A stretch of DNA of 64,000 bases from CADCTQ01 sp963844325 (GCA_963844325.1 CAWJNV010000002.1:4278001-4342000), one strand, 5' to 3'; counted from the first letter of the stretch, positions 41,972-50,873 are shown. A program made the numbers and translations. Notes: generated by a model not told the origin, from the letters alone.

Positions 41972-42510
41972 GAACTGTGTCAAGGGGGTCAAATAAAATA
42001 CTACCTTACCACAGACACCGACCCAATGGAACCTAAAGAACCCTTCGACTTCGAGGCCTTCAAGCAAGAGGCCATCAAAGGCTTGTACGCCGGCCAGTCG
42101 ATCAATGGTGAAAGGACCTCCGATGCTCAGGATGGGCAGGTCCAGGCATCTTCGCCCCTTTGTTAAAACAACCGCTGGAAGCGGCCCTGGAAGGCGAAAT
42201 GGCCGCTCATCTGGACCAACAAGAACGCCAGCAGGGCAACCGCCGTAATGGCAAAACCAGTAAAACTGTTAAGAGTGCGGCCGGCGAGTTCTCTTTGTCC
42301 ACGCCCAGAGACCGCTCGGGTAGTTTCGAGCCGCAGATCGTACCCAAGCGTCAGGTAGTCATTTCTGAGGAGTTAGAGGAAAAAGTCATTTCCCTCTACG
42401 GCATGGGTATGAGCTTTCGCGACAGGTGAGCCCCTCATGACCGGCGGCTTGATGGAGCCGCCAATCCCGAGGAGCGATAACCGGACTCCGATTTCCCCTG
42501 ACACTGTTCC
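41972..42510 (+). mobile_element. Internally deleted IS256-family element
   Basis: The left end GAACTGTGTCAAGGGG (41972-41987) and the right end, read on the minus strand as GGAACAGTGTCAGGGG (42510-42495), are imperfect terminal inverted repeats. Flanking 9-mers CTGTACATT (41963-41971) and TTGTACACT (42511-42519) agree at 7 of 9 bases, consistent with a decayed target duplication. Inside lies the N-terminal part of a Mutator-type transposase: MEPKEPFDFEAFKQEAIKGL from 42026, a frameshift near 42110-42150, then LKQPLEAALEGEMAAHLDQQ, RRNGKTSKTVKS and YGMGMSFRDR before TGA (42427-42429). The catalytic DDE region is deleted. Confidence 0.75.
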
Positions 42511-42686
42511 TTGTACACTCCCCAAAAATCTGTGATATTTACTGGGAAGTTTATTTCAGATTTTTTTTTAGATACCTGATCCGCCCTGAATCGGGCTTTC
42601 TCAAATTCAGGTTGGTTTAACTCTGTCTGCCCCTTCTGTCGGATAGTATATTATTTTAATTAATAAAGACAAAACATACATTTCCG

Positions 42687-43967
42687 GTGAACGATTTGAT
42701 TTATTTAAAACGATGTGCCAACCTGATTGAAGACAAATTAGGCTGGGGAAGCAAAGACAACTGGAGTCACAAAGACTTTTTGAAACTCAGTGAGATGGTT
42801 CGTGCGGCATCACACATCTCCATCAGTACTGATACCTTAAAAAGAGTTTTTGGAAAAGTAAAAGCAGCGCGGGAGACCTATAATCCACAGGTAGAAACCA
42901 AAAATGCCTTTGCCATTTTTCTGGGTTATCATGACTGGTATGAATTCCGCGAAAAGCAAAAACCCTATGTAGAAGGGAGGGAGAAGAGTGGGAAGGAAAT
43001 GAGCCCGGTTACTACTCATCCTGTTGAGGAAAGAGTAAAAAAACCTCTTGAAAAAACTTACCTGTTAATCCTGATTGTGGTTGTATTACTTGCTTCGGTT
43101 ATCTACGCTTTTACGAAAAGAGAACAATCGCCAAAAGTAATTTTTCAGTGCAGAGAGCCGGTTGGTTTAGCCCCTCATACAGCTATTTTTACCTATGACA
43201 TTTCCCATGCCGGGCAAGATACGGTTTTTATTGACTATGACTGGGAGTATCCCAAGCTGGAAACAATAGCTAAAAATGATTCAATTGCCACTACCTACCA
43301 TGCAAAACCCGGGTATTACCATGTCAAACTCCGAAACCGTGATCAGATATTAGCGTCTCAGGGAGTTCATGTGCTAAGTGAGGGCTGGCAGGGTTACATC
43401 AAATATAATGGAAAGGAGCAGCGGCTGAAATCCGGAGCCACCCATAACGGAGAGCTATACTTAAGTGACAGTGAGTATGAGAAATATGGCATCAAACCGG
43501 ATACGGAACTAAGGTTAAACTACTTTAATTTTCAGAAATTCCGGGCTGACGGTGATCATTTTACGCTCCAATCACGAATTAAAAACAGTGAAGAGACCGG
43601 GGGGATAACTTGTTTTGATACTAAGTTTATGGTGATTTGTGAACATAGCTTCATCGAGATTTCCCTTCTCGAAAAAGGCTGTGCTAAATTTGCCCGGTTT
43701 TATGTGAGTGAAATCCAGTTAAACGGCCACAACAAGGATTTAACTCCATTAGGAATTGACTTAAGCGACTGGCGCAAAGTTGAAATCAGCGTCGTAAATA
43801 AAACATTGGTATTAACGATAGATGGTCAACCCATTTATACGAAAAAGTACTCCCAGGCACTTGGATCCATTAAAGGGTTGATTATTAATTTTAAAGGCAG
43901 AGGCAAGATGGATTACCTTAAAATTTTTAATGAGAAAAATCAGGTGGTGTACGACGAGCCATTTTAA
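42687..43967 (+). CDS. Membrane protein with N-terminal DNA-binding-like domain and extracytoplasmic PKD-like/laminin-G-like part
   Basis: A 426-aa protein starting at GTG. Residues about 1-95 look like a helical DNA-binding or signalling domain (KRCANLIEDKLGWGSKDNWS, STDTLKRVFGKVK, NAFAIFLGYHDWYEF). A membrane helix follows near 125-143 (YLLILIVVVLLASVIYAF), then a PKD-like domain (GLAPHTAIFTYDISH to YHVKLRN) and a jelly-roll/LamG-like domain (ITCFDTKFMVICEHSFIEIS to YLKIFNE). It may be a one-component sensor that links an extracellular sugar signal to the cytoplasm. Such families occur in Bacteroidota but I know no function. AT-rich. The TACATTTC box ends 2 nt before the start. Confidence 0.6.
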   Translation: MNDLIYLKRCANLIEDKLGWGSKDNWSHKDFLKLSEMVRAASHISISTDTLKRVFGKVKAARETYNPQVETKNAFAIFLGYHDWYEFREKQKPYVEGREKSGKEMSPVTTHPVEERVKKPLEKTYLLILIVVVLLASVIYAFTKREQSPKVIFQCREPVGLAPHTAIFTYDISHAGQDTVFIDYDWEYPKLETIAKNDSIATTYHAKPGYYHVKLRNRDQILASQGVHVLSEGWQGYIKYNGKEQRLKSGATHNGELYLSDSEYEKYGIKPDTELRLNYFNFQKFRADGDHFTLQSRIKNSEETGGITCFDTKFMVICEHSFIEISLLEKGCAKFARFYVSEIQLNGHNKDLTPLGIDLSDWRKVEISVVNKTLVLTIDGQPIYTKKYSQALGSIKGLIINFKGRGKMDYLKIFNEKNQVVYDEPF

Positions 43968-44064
43968 TCAGGCTTGTAGTAGCCGGAACTTGATCGGACA
44001 GTTGTGAATAAGCTGACAAGACACCTGAGAGGAGATGCTGCCAGGATTAGGTTGGTCAATGCAG

Positions 44065-44979
44065 TTATAGTCTGCGCTGTATTCCTTCGCTTTTCCGGTA
44101 TTGGGCGGGTGAAACGCCCATTTGTTTTTTAAATAATCTGGAAAAATAAAACGGATCGTCGATGCCCAGTTGCGCCGCTACTTCGTTGACCCGCAAATCG
44201 CTGAAGTGAAGCAGCTGACAGGCCTTCTGAATCCGCAAGTGGTTGAAATATTCGATGGGCGTGTAGCCGGTATCCTGTTTGAATTTGCGGCAAAAAAACG
44301 ACGTGGACAGATTTGCCGATTGAGCAATATTTTCCAGTGTAGCCTGATTCGACAGGTTTTGCTGCATATAGCTAATGGCTTTGTCGGTGGGCGAATGGCC
44401 GGGCTTGACGAGGCCGTGGTGAAGGTTCTCGGGCAGCAGGAACGAGGCTAGAAAATAGGACAGTGTCAGGTTCGCAACCAACAGGTTCGATTGGCTGTAC
44501 CCGTTCAGAAAGGCGTCGACGATCTGATTGAACAATCGGATGCGCTCTTCTGAAAACGCCACCCGAAGGGCCTGCGGAATCGAATCTTTCTCATTTTTGG
44601 TGGCCATTGTCACCGCAGTACACCCACTGCCGCTGAGGTGAAACCAGTAGATTGTCCAGGGATTATCGGCATCAGCGCCATAAGAATGCGGCACGCCAGG
44701 GGCAATGGCGAAGACCGATCCAGCCTGTATCGCCACCCGGCCTTTGGGTACCTGGATCCAGCCTCGTCCGTCGGTGCAGTAGAGCAAAATCACCTGCGAC
44801 ATACCCGTTGGCCGCTGGTAATAATGATGCAGCGCCTTCGGAAAAAAGCCCATCTGGGTGATAAACAGGTGGCTGATGAGGGACATAGTCCGGCATTTTT
44901 CGACCACTTCTCCCGGAATTTCAATCATCCGCTCTCCCGTAAATCCCCGGCCTTTCCGGTTCTGTCGCTTGGTTGGCAT
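44065..44979 (-). CDS. AraC-family regulator, likely for the adjacent alpha-galactosidase
   Basis: A 304-aa protein. An N-terminal cupin-type arm and sugar-binding domain (VILLYCTDGRGWIQVPKGRV, GSVFAIAPGVPHSYGA, WTIYWFHLSG) precedes the two AraC HTHs (ATLENIAQSANLSTSFFCRK and RVNEVAAQLGIDDPFYFSRLF). The pattern is that of melibiose/raffinose regulators. It is divergent from the GH36 gene with 151 nt between, so it probably activates it in response to alpha-galactosides. The promoter box TACTTTTG (44991-44984) ends 4 nt before the ATG, which points to a leaderless message. Confidence 0.88.
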   Translation of the reverse strand: MPTKRQNRKGRGFTGERMIEIPGEVVEKCRTMSLISHLFITQMGFFPKALHHYYQRPTGMSQVILLYCTDGRGWIQVPKGRVAIQAGSVFAIAPGVPHSYGADADNPWTIYWFHLSGSGCTAVTMATKNEKDSIPQALRVAFSEERIRLFNQIVDAFLNGYSQSNLLVANLTLSYFLASFLLPENLHHGLVKPGHSPTDKAISYMQQNLSNQATLENIAQSANLSTSFFCRKFKQDTGYTPIEYFNHLRIQKACQLLHFSDLRVNEVAAQLGIDDPFYFSRLFKKQMGVSPAQYRKSEGIQRRL

Positions 44980-44983
44980 GAGT

Positions 44984-44991
44984 CAAAAGTA
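44984..44991 (-). promoter_or_regulatory. Promoter box for the AraC regulator
   Basis: TACTTTTG, perfect TAnnTTTG on the minus strand, ending 4 nt before the ATG at 44979. Confidence 0.6.
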
Positions 44992-45130
44992 TTTTCTGGT
45001 TGAAAATAAAATAATCCAGGTTTATGCCAAAATACTTCATCTTCTCTTTCTTGTAAAAGCCTACTATTGTGAATATAAAGTGCAATTGGAACGGCAACCG
45101 CGAACCGGTAGCAGGTAATGAATTGATGCT

Positions 45131-47272
45131 ATGAAGCAATACGTTTATCTATTCTTGTTGACTATACTCCTGGGTGGCACTGCACGGGCTGCTTCTGCGG
45201 CAACTGCCCCCGTAGCCACCGACCCTCCCTTTGCCAAATGGACTAAGACGGAACTTGTGCTGAACAATGGCCTGGTGCAACGTACCCTGAAGTTGCCGGC
45301 TACGGAAGGAAGCTTGCTGACTACCCTCTACAAACCGGCTGAGGGTGATTTTAAGTACTTCACCCAAGCGAATCCTGACTTCCAGTTTGAACTGAACGGC
45401 AGATCGTACGCGGGCTCGGGCGATTGGCGGCTGGTTGCGGTGCAGGCCATAACTGATGCCAGACAAGGTGATGGAGCAGCCGTGACCCTGCAAAGCAAAG
45501 ATGGCGTTGCCGAAGTGACCGTCCGGTTTTTGCTGTATCCGGGCCTGCCGGTGATCCGCAAGAACTTAGTGATTAAGAACCTGACCCGTGAGCGGGTTCG
45601 CCTGGAATCGGTGGATGTGGAGAAATTCAACGTAACCGCTTACTATGCCCCTACATTCAGCTGGATTTGCCACGACTACGGCCGCAGGCGGTCCATTGGC
45701 CCCTACGACGGCAACATGCAGGATGCCTTGCTGACCGTTCACAACAGCGATTGGCAGCAGGGAATGGTGATCGGCAACGAGGCTGCCGGCGTGGTCAAAC
45801 ATACCTCCGTATGCTGGGAGGAGCCCGCCATTTTGAGCGGATTGACCCATAAAGATGCCCGCTTCCCGTTTCGGAAATACATTGCCGGAGGCGATTCGTT
45901 TACGACCCCGCAAGTCTTCACGATTGTCTACAATAACCACAAAGACCCGGACGAGATACTCAATACGGCCGTTCCGGATTTCGTCCGCAAACACATTGGC
46001 ATCCGGCTGTCCGAACTGGCGCAGAAACCTACCTTCGTGTACAACACCTGGGTTCCCTTCCGCAAGGACATCGACGAAAAGCTGGTGATGGAACTGGCAA
46101 AAGCCGCTGCCGATGCCGGCATGAAAGAATTTGTGATTGATGACGGGTGGGCCGATAACTACGGCGACTGGATTATTGATAAAAAGAAGTTTCCCAGTGG
46201 CCTCAAACCGGTCTTCGACTACATCAAATCCCTGGGGATGAAACCGGGACTGTGGGTCAGCGTGGGCAGTGCTTCGCCCAACAGCAAAGTGTACCAGGCC
46301 CATCCGGAATGGTTCGTGCTGGACTCAGCCCAGCAACCTGCCAATCTGCACGAAGACAACCCCGACATGCGTACGGCCTGCTTTGGCACTGGCTGGCGCG
46401 GCTACATCAAAGATGTATTGCTCAAGCTGGCATTGGAGTACGGACTGGAATACTTGAAGCTTGATTTTACGGTAGTCACCAGCACCTACCGGTTTGGCAA
46501 CAAGGTAACGGGCTGTTATGCCGTCAACCACCAGGGGCACGCCGATCACCACGAATCGTTGTTCACCAACTACGAAGAGGTATGGAAACTCTTTGATGAG
46601 TTGCACGCGGCCAAGCCCAATCTGTTCATTGACTGCACCTTTGAAACCATGGGCGGCTTGCAGTTGATTGATTACGCCATGCTGAAACACGCCGAAGGCA
46701 ACTGGCTGTCCAACTTCAACGGCCCGGACGCCAAAGTGGACTTGCGCATCCGCAATATGGCCTGGTGGCGTTCGCCGGCCATACCCGCCACGGCGCTGGT
46801 GATTGGTAACCCCGAAATGCAGGACAAAGGCTGGGAGTTGCACCTCAAATCACTGGCCGGGGCTTTGCCCATCATGCTGGGGGACCCCAGAAAGCTGTCC
46901 GCGCCTGACCTGAAAAAGTACCGGTCGTATGCAGATTGGCTGCAATCGATGGAGAATACGCACCAGATCATGAGCTACCGGCAGGACCTTCCCGGATTCG
47001 GAGAACCCATGGAAGGCATGTGGGACGGCTTCCAGCGAATCAACACCGACACCAGGCGAGGGGGCATTATTGGGGTATTCCGGCAGGGAGCAGCCGACCC
47101 GAAACGGACGGTCACGGTCCGGCATCTGGATCCTGCCAGGCAGTATCAGGTTCGGGCCATGAACGGAAAAGCCGTGGCGAACCTTACCGGACACGTGCTG
47201 CAAACCACCGGATTTTCCGTAGAGCTGACCGAGCCCTATGCCGGAGTGCTTTTCGAGATCAGTGCCAATTGA
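45131..47272 (+). CDS. Alpha-galactosidase, glycoside hydrolase family 36
   Basis: A 713-aa exported enzyme with signal peptide (MKQYVYLFLLTILLGGTARA). The N-terminal beta-sandwich leads to the TIM barrel: FVYNTWVPFRKDIDEK, FVIDDGWADNYGDW, GMKPGLWVSVGSASP, and the nucleophile strand YLKLDFT near residue 441. The second acid, in the later IDCTFETMGG region, could be the acid/base. GH36 enzymes release alpha-galactose from oligosaccharides such as raffinose and melibiose. It acts in the periplasm or outside. It is divergent from its probable AraC regulator. Base use is of the GC-rich core type, unlike the AT-rich genes to its left. Confidence 0.88.
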   Translation: MKQYVYLFLLTILLGGTARAASAATAPVATDPPFAKWTKTELVLNNGLVQRTLKLPATEGSLLTTLYKPAEGDFKYFTQANPDFQFELNGRSYAGSGDWRLVAVQAITDARQGDGAAVTLQSKDGVAEVTVRFLLYPGLPVIRKNLVIKNLTRERVRLESVDVEKFNVTAYYAPTFSWICHDYGRRRSIGPYDGNMQDALLTVHNSDWQQGMVIGNEAAGVVKHTSVCWEEPAILSGLTHKDARFPFRKYIAGGDSFTTPQVFTIVYNNHKDPDEILNTAVPDFVRKHIGIRLSELAQKPTFVYNTWVPFRKDIDEKLVMELAKAAADAGMKEFVIDDGWADNYGDWIIDKKKFPSGLKPVFDYIKSLGMKPGLWVSVGSASPNSKVYQAHPEWFVLDSAQQPANLHEDNPDMRTACFGTGWRGYIKDVLLKLALEYGLEYLKLDFTVVTSTYRFGNKVTGCYAVNHQGHADHHESLFTNYEEVWKLFDELHAAKPNLFIDCTFETMGGLQLIDYAMLKHAEGNWLSNFNGPDAKVDLRIRNMAWWRSPAIPATALVIGNPEMQDKGWELHLKSLAGALPIMLGDPRKLSAPDLKKYRSYADWLQSMENTHQIMSYRQDLPGFGEPMEGMWDGFQRINTDTRRGGIIGVFRQGAADPKRTVTVRHLDPARQYQVRAMNGKAVANLTGHVLQTTGFSVELTEPYAGVLFEISAN

Positions 47273-47406
47273 ATAAAAACGCAAACCTGACTCAATATGA
47301 CAAACGAATCATTAACCCCCGCTCAAACCGGCCAATACAACGGTACGTGGATTTGGCCCTGAAAACAATGGAACTGGTGTACGTTGAGTTGAAAGCGGGG
47401 CTGGCC
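47273..47406 (+). other. Gene debris downstream of the alpha-galactosidase
   Basis: A short frame starts at 47297 (MTNESLTPAQTGQYNGTWIW, then P and TGA at 47345-47347). A second, unrelated open stretch ending at 47458-47460 (GLTEEGADFLAKEADVALK and TAA) runs on from about 47378 into the next feature. Both look like parts of lost genes; I cannot name them. Confidence 0.3.
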
Positions 47407-47499
47407 TTACCGAAGAGGGGGCTGATTTTCTGGCGAAAGAAGCCGATGTTGCCTTGAAATAAGTCCGTTCGTTTCGTCCAGCCTTCCATACACCCGATC

Positions 47500-47700
47500 A
47501 CCAGGAGAAATCAGGGCCATTTGGAAAGTATCGATAAAGCGTTTCTGCACCTTTCTCTTGGTAATCAATTCCAGTAGCAAAGTCTGTGCTTGCCGGAACT
47601 GCTCACTGCTCATGGTAGGCTGATAGGTGATGCAAAGGCAGGGAACCAGTGGCTCATCCTCCAGCGTATAGCCTTGTAATGACGGCAGTGCAACAGCCAT
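47500..47700 (-). pseudogene. Truncated STAS/SpoIIAA-like small protein
   Basis: From the ATG at 47700 on the minus strand: MAVALPSLQGYTLEDEPLVP, then CITYQPTMSSEQFRQAQTLL, ITKRKVQKRFIDTFQMALIS. The middle aligns by eye with residues 18-70 of the 138-aa protein at 55312-55728 (shared pattern of QF/QY, LLLELI/LLKLI, FIDT/ICDT, then PGDRVY/ESQHW). The second half is missing; the frame continues with unrelated residues to 47407. It may be a decayed paralogue. I use 47500 as the approximate end of the conserved part. Confidence 0.45.
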
Positions 47701-47752
47701 AAGAGAAGGGTTTTAAGTATTTGGGAGAATGCTGATATAAGCCTTTTGCCGG

Positions 47753-49498
47753 TCAGAAAATGGTAGTTGAAGGTGCTCTTTTCAAGTCCTCTGCTTTTAT
47801 CGGGGAATACCACTTTTCGAGGTACGCACCAAAATCGGTAGGGAGTACGGGCTGACTGCGATAGCCAATAAATCCATCGGGACGGATCAGGTACTGACAC
47901 TCGTGTCTGGCGCCATAGCGGTCGTGCAAATGTCCCTCCGTATCATGCAGTAAAAACGCCGCAGCCGATTGGGTAACTGCGGGTTGTCGAAGCACAAGCA
48001 GCGGGATTAGCCAGTCTTCGTGTTGTTGAGCTACTTGCCTTACCCAACCGTACAGTTCGCCGTACCGCGTTGAGTTGATGTGCTGCCCCGTAAACACAAG
48101 CAGCCGGTGACGAAAGTCCTTCGCAAAATGAGTAAGCAGCCGCTGTGGTGGGTGACCGGCACCGGCGATACCGGGCGCATCAGGAGCCCGTACGCCCGGT
48201 TTGGGGCCGCTCCTAAACGCCAGATCATCGGCCGGGTTGGGATGCAGCAGGCCATTTGCGATGTTACTCAGGTACTCGCCGGGCGTCAGGGTTCGTTGCC
48301 GCAACATCGGATTGGGCGCGTAGGCCCGGCTGGCACCCGAAAACAGTTCACGCAACACGGGCTGGGCAAAATCCAGGCTGGATACAAACGACATCAGCCG
48401 GTTACGGGCGGCCAGCAGCATGGGGTTCGACCAGAACAGCACCTGGCTCATGAGCGCAGTGTCTTTCAATACATCGGCAATCAGGGGGCCACGCTCGGAC
48501 TGGTAGGTGTCAAGGAGTTCCATACGCGCCTTATTCTGAAGGCAGTATGCCAACTTCCACCCCAGATTCAGCGCATCCTGCATGCCTTCGTTCATACCCT
48601 GGCCGCCCATTGGGCTGTGGATGTGCGCCGCATCGCCTGCCAGCAACACCCGTCCGTAGCGAAACTGACTAACCATCCGCGTACTGATCCGGAACGAAGA
48701 TGTCCAGCGGGGCGAGTGCATCCGGAGGGACAGACCGTGTTTATCGGCCGTATGTTGCAACTGGCTGATGATTTCGTCTGCTGCCGCTTCTTGAGGAAAA
48801 CCCTCCGGAGCCATAGCAGCTACCTTCCAGTACCCGTCCGCCAGTCGGCCAAACAGCAGCAGCGGGTCTAAGAACAGGTGCAGATCATCATTAAGGGGCT
48901 CACCGGTAAAATCAATTGCAACATCGGCCAGCACAAATTGGCTGGGGTTTGACTGACCGTCGAACCGGGCGCCCAACTGATGACGAATTGTGCTGCGACC
49001 ACCGTCGCAGGCGATCATAAACCGGCTTTGCACTTGTTCCAAACGACCATCCGGGTGCTGCAATTGAGCCATCACCCCGTAGTCATCCTGCGTAAAGCTG
49101 AGAAAATTTACCGGACGCTCCACCCGGCCTCCGAGCCCTTCGAGCGCTGCGGCCAGGAGTTGTTCCACGTGACCCTGTTGCAGAATAATGGGGTTGGGAT
49201 GAGATGAACCCGCTTCCCGAAAATCAATCTTGCCCAGCGGACGCCCTTCCGCGTAGAGCGTGGCGGCCAGCAATGGTCGCGACAGCGCAAATGCTTTGTC
49301 GGCAATCCCTAACTGCTCAAGCAACTCTTGCGTTCGAATGTGAACGCCTTCTGCCCGCGACTCTACTACCGGTCGGCGAGGCTCCCGGTCGATGATCCGG
49401 TAAGTAACCCCGTGATGGTGCAGCAAGTTGGCCAGCGTCAGGCCGACCGGCCCCGCACCAACGACCAATACTTCGATTTCATTTTGATGAGCTTTCAT
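47753..49498 (-). CDS. FAD-dependent aromatic-ring monooxygenase
   Basis: A 581-aa flavoprotein hydroxylase of the PHBH/phenol-hydroxylase group. The FAD GxGxxG motif is in VLVVGAGPVGLTLANLLHHH (about residues 9-28), the middle DG motif in FMIACDGGRSTIRHQLGA near 162-178, and the GD motif in GRVLLAGDAAHIHSPMGGQG near 288-305. A C-terminal thioredoxin-like domain (DTEGHLHDRYGARHECQYLI) completes it, as in phenol hydroxylases and tetracycline monooxygenase relatives. It probably hydroxylates an aromatic or polyketide-like substrate with NAD(P)H and oxygen. A TetR gene lies upstream on the same strand, and a matching operator lies 85 nt before the start. Confidence 0.9.
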   Translation of the reverse strand: MKAHQNEIEVLVVGAGPVGLTLANLLHHHGVTYRIIDREPRRPVVESRAEGVHIRTQELLEQLGIADKAFALSRPLLAATLYAEGRPLGKIDFREAGSSHPNPIILQQGHVEQLLAAALEGLGGRVERPVNFLSFTQDDYGVMAQLQHPDGRLEQVQSRFMIACDGGRSTIRHQLGARFDGQSNPSQFVLADVAIDFTGEPLNDDLHLFLDPLLLFGRLADGYWKVAAMAPEGFPQEAAADEIISQLQHTADKHGLSLRMHSPRWTSSFRISTRMVSQFRYGRVLLAGDAAHIHSPMGGQGMNEGMQDALNLGWKLAYCLQNKARMELLDTYQSERGPLIADVLKDTALMSQVLFWSNPMLLAARNRLMSFVSSLDFAQPVLRELFSGASRAYAPNPMLRQRTLTPGEYLSNIANGLLHPNPADDLAFRSGPKPGVRAPDAPGIAGAGHPPQRLLTHFAKDFRHRLLVFTGQHINSTRYGELYGWVRQVAQQHEDWLIPLLVLRQPAVTQSAAAFLLHDTEGHLHDRYGARHECQYLIRPDGFIGYRSQPVLPTDFGAYLEKWYSPIKAEDLKRAPSTTIF

Positions 49499-49583
49499 GT
49501 CTCTTGATTGTTGGGTGATGGTTCCTTATTTAATTTCGTCCACTTGCCTCGGGCGCTGCCACCGGGTGTTTGAGCAAGCCATA

Positions 49584-49599
49584 TTAAACAAGTGTTTAA
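49584..49599. promoter_or_regulatory. TetR operator copy at the monooxygenase promoter
   Basis: TTAAACA-AG-TGTTTAA, a 16-bp palindrome identical in its arms to the copy in front of the tetR gene (50267-50282). It lies in the gap between the tetR 3' end and the monooxygenase start. Confidence 0.75.
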
Positions 49600-49616
49600 T
49601 TAAAGTTCAAAAAAAA

Positions 49617-50240
49617 TCAGCGACTCTTCAGGTACGCCATAATCATCTCGGGAATCAGCTTTTTGCGCTCTTCCATGAACTGCCGGAAGCCGTCCTCGTC
49701 CAGGGTGCCTACGTACGAAATAATCGGGCGCGCCACTACCGGAAAGATCAGGTTTCCCATCAGCGAAAAGATGATGTGAAAAGGTTTGACGGGGCGAATA
49801 TTCCCTTTTTCGGCCTCCTCCTGCAACTGTTTGGTGAAGTAAGAGGTATTGATAACTTCCCTCACGTTCATCTCCTTGAACAAGCTGTTTCCATCTTCCC
49901 GGTGTTCGGCCAGCACAAACAGCGGCACGGTGGGGTTTTCCAGCAGAAAATCCGTGTACCGGTCCACAATCTTCCAGATTTTTACTTCCAACGGTGTTTC
50001 TTCGTTGAGCAGCCGGACCATCGTACCCAGAAAGTGGCCCAGCGTCTCCTGGTAAATGCTCCGGAACAACTGCTCTTTGCTCTCGAAGTAGTAGTTCATC
50101 AGCGCCACGTTTACCTCAGCTTCCTGCGCAATTTTGCGGACGGTTGCCCCTTCGTACCCTTCCCGTAGAAATACCTGCTTGGCCGTCTCTTTGATTCTCT
50201 TCTCAGTATCCGGGCTGATGGCTTGCTTTTTCCTGGGCAT
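49617..50240 (-). CDS. TetR-family transcriptional repressor
   Basis: A 207-aa regulator. The N-terminal HTH is TEKRIKETAKQVFLREGYEG and VRKIAQEAEVNVALMNYYFE, a textbook TetR pattern. The rest is the helical ligand-binding domain (TLGHFLGTMVRLLNEETP). The ATG at 50240 is preferred over a TTG two codons earlier because a perfect promoter box (TAGCTTTG, 50251-50244) ends 3 nt before it. A palindromic operator overlaps the -33 region, and the same 16-bp site lies before the monooxygenase, so it probably represses both itself and that enzyme until an aromatic inducer binds. Confidence 0.9.
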   Translation of the reverse strand: MPRKKQAISPDTEKRIKETAKQVFLREGYEGATVRKIAQEAEVNVALMNYYFESKEQLFRSIYQETLGHFLGTMVRLLNEETPLEVKIWKIVDRYTDFLLENPTVPLFVLAEHREDGNSLFKEMNVREVINTSYFTKQLQEEAEKGNIRPVKPFHIIFSLMGNLIFPVVARPIISYVGTLDEDGFRQFMEERKKLIPEMIMAYLKSR

Positions 50241-50243
50241 GCT

Positions 50244-50282
50244 CAAAGCTAAAAGGATTTTCTAAATTAAACAAATGTTTAA
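50244..50282 (-). promoter_or_regulatory. tetR promoter with overlapping operator
   Basis: The box TAGCTTTG (50251-50244) and, 20 bp further up on the minus strand, TTTG inside the operator TTAAACA-AA-TGTTTAA (50267-50282) form a -7/-33 pair. The operator covers the -33 element, as expected for a self-repressing TetR. Confidence 0.75.
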
Positions 50283-50519
50283 TGAATGGTTCGTTGCAAT
50301 TCGGCCACGGTGGTAAGGATTGGCAAGCTGTAGGGATTCTGCGGGCTTTGGGCTAGGCAAACCTGCGACAGCAGTATGGCTAAGGGGAGTATCTTTAGGT
50401 AATTCATAAGGCTTTGATCACTTGGAGCGTATTCACCCTTTTTGATACGAACTTAACCCTCCAACCGGCCTTTCCGGAGGTTAATAGGGAAACCAGCCAC
50501 GCAAAAAAGGTCAGTATCT

Positions 50520-50873
50520 TTAGTTTCATCGGAGTGGACCAGTGCTGCATTGCATCGGCAAGGGATGCACTACGCCGTTACCACCCTGCTTACCGTTGCC
50601 TTAGGTACCCCCATTGCCTGGCTGGCCCTCCTCGGAAAAGGCTACCTGGCCCCTTTGGGATGGGTAGCCCTCACCCTGGTCCTGGCCCAGGTCATGGCCG
50701 CCATTGGCTTGGGCGCTTATTTTCCCTGAGCAGTTCCCGGGTTGTACAGCGGAGCAGGCGGGGCCACTGAGCCCCTTTTACCCGCCGTTAGTTATTTGTT
50801 GCTGGCCCTTACCAGTGTAGCAGGCTATCTTGCCACTCTCTTCTACTGGAACTACCTGGACCAGACTCAGTGA
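50520..50873 (+). pseudogene. ABC-2 type permease, 3' part with an in-frame stop
   Basis: The frame encodes SSEWTSAALHRQGMHYAVTT, LLTVALGTPIAWLALLG, LTLVLAQVMAAIGLGAYFP, TGA (50727-50729), then AVPGLYSGAGGA, VSYLLLALTSVAGYLATLFY, WNYLDQTQ and a final TGA. Multi-helix permeases of bacitracin-type exporters carry YFPWAVP in this place, so a TGG Trp codon has become TGA. The N-terminal half of the permease and its ATPase are missing. The first ATG in this frame is 50565. Confidence 0.7.

Noticed and set aside
42443..42462. Hairpin GGCGGCT-AGCCGCC inside the IS256 remnant as a terminator
   Set aside because: No T-run follows and it is within the subterminal region of the element; more likely part of the IS.
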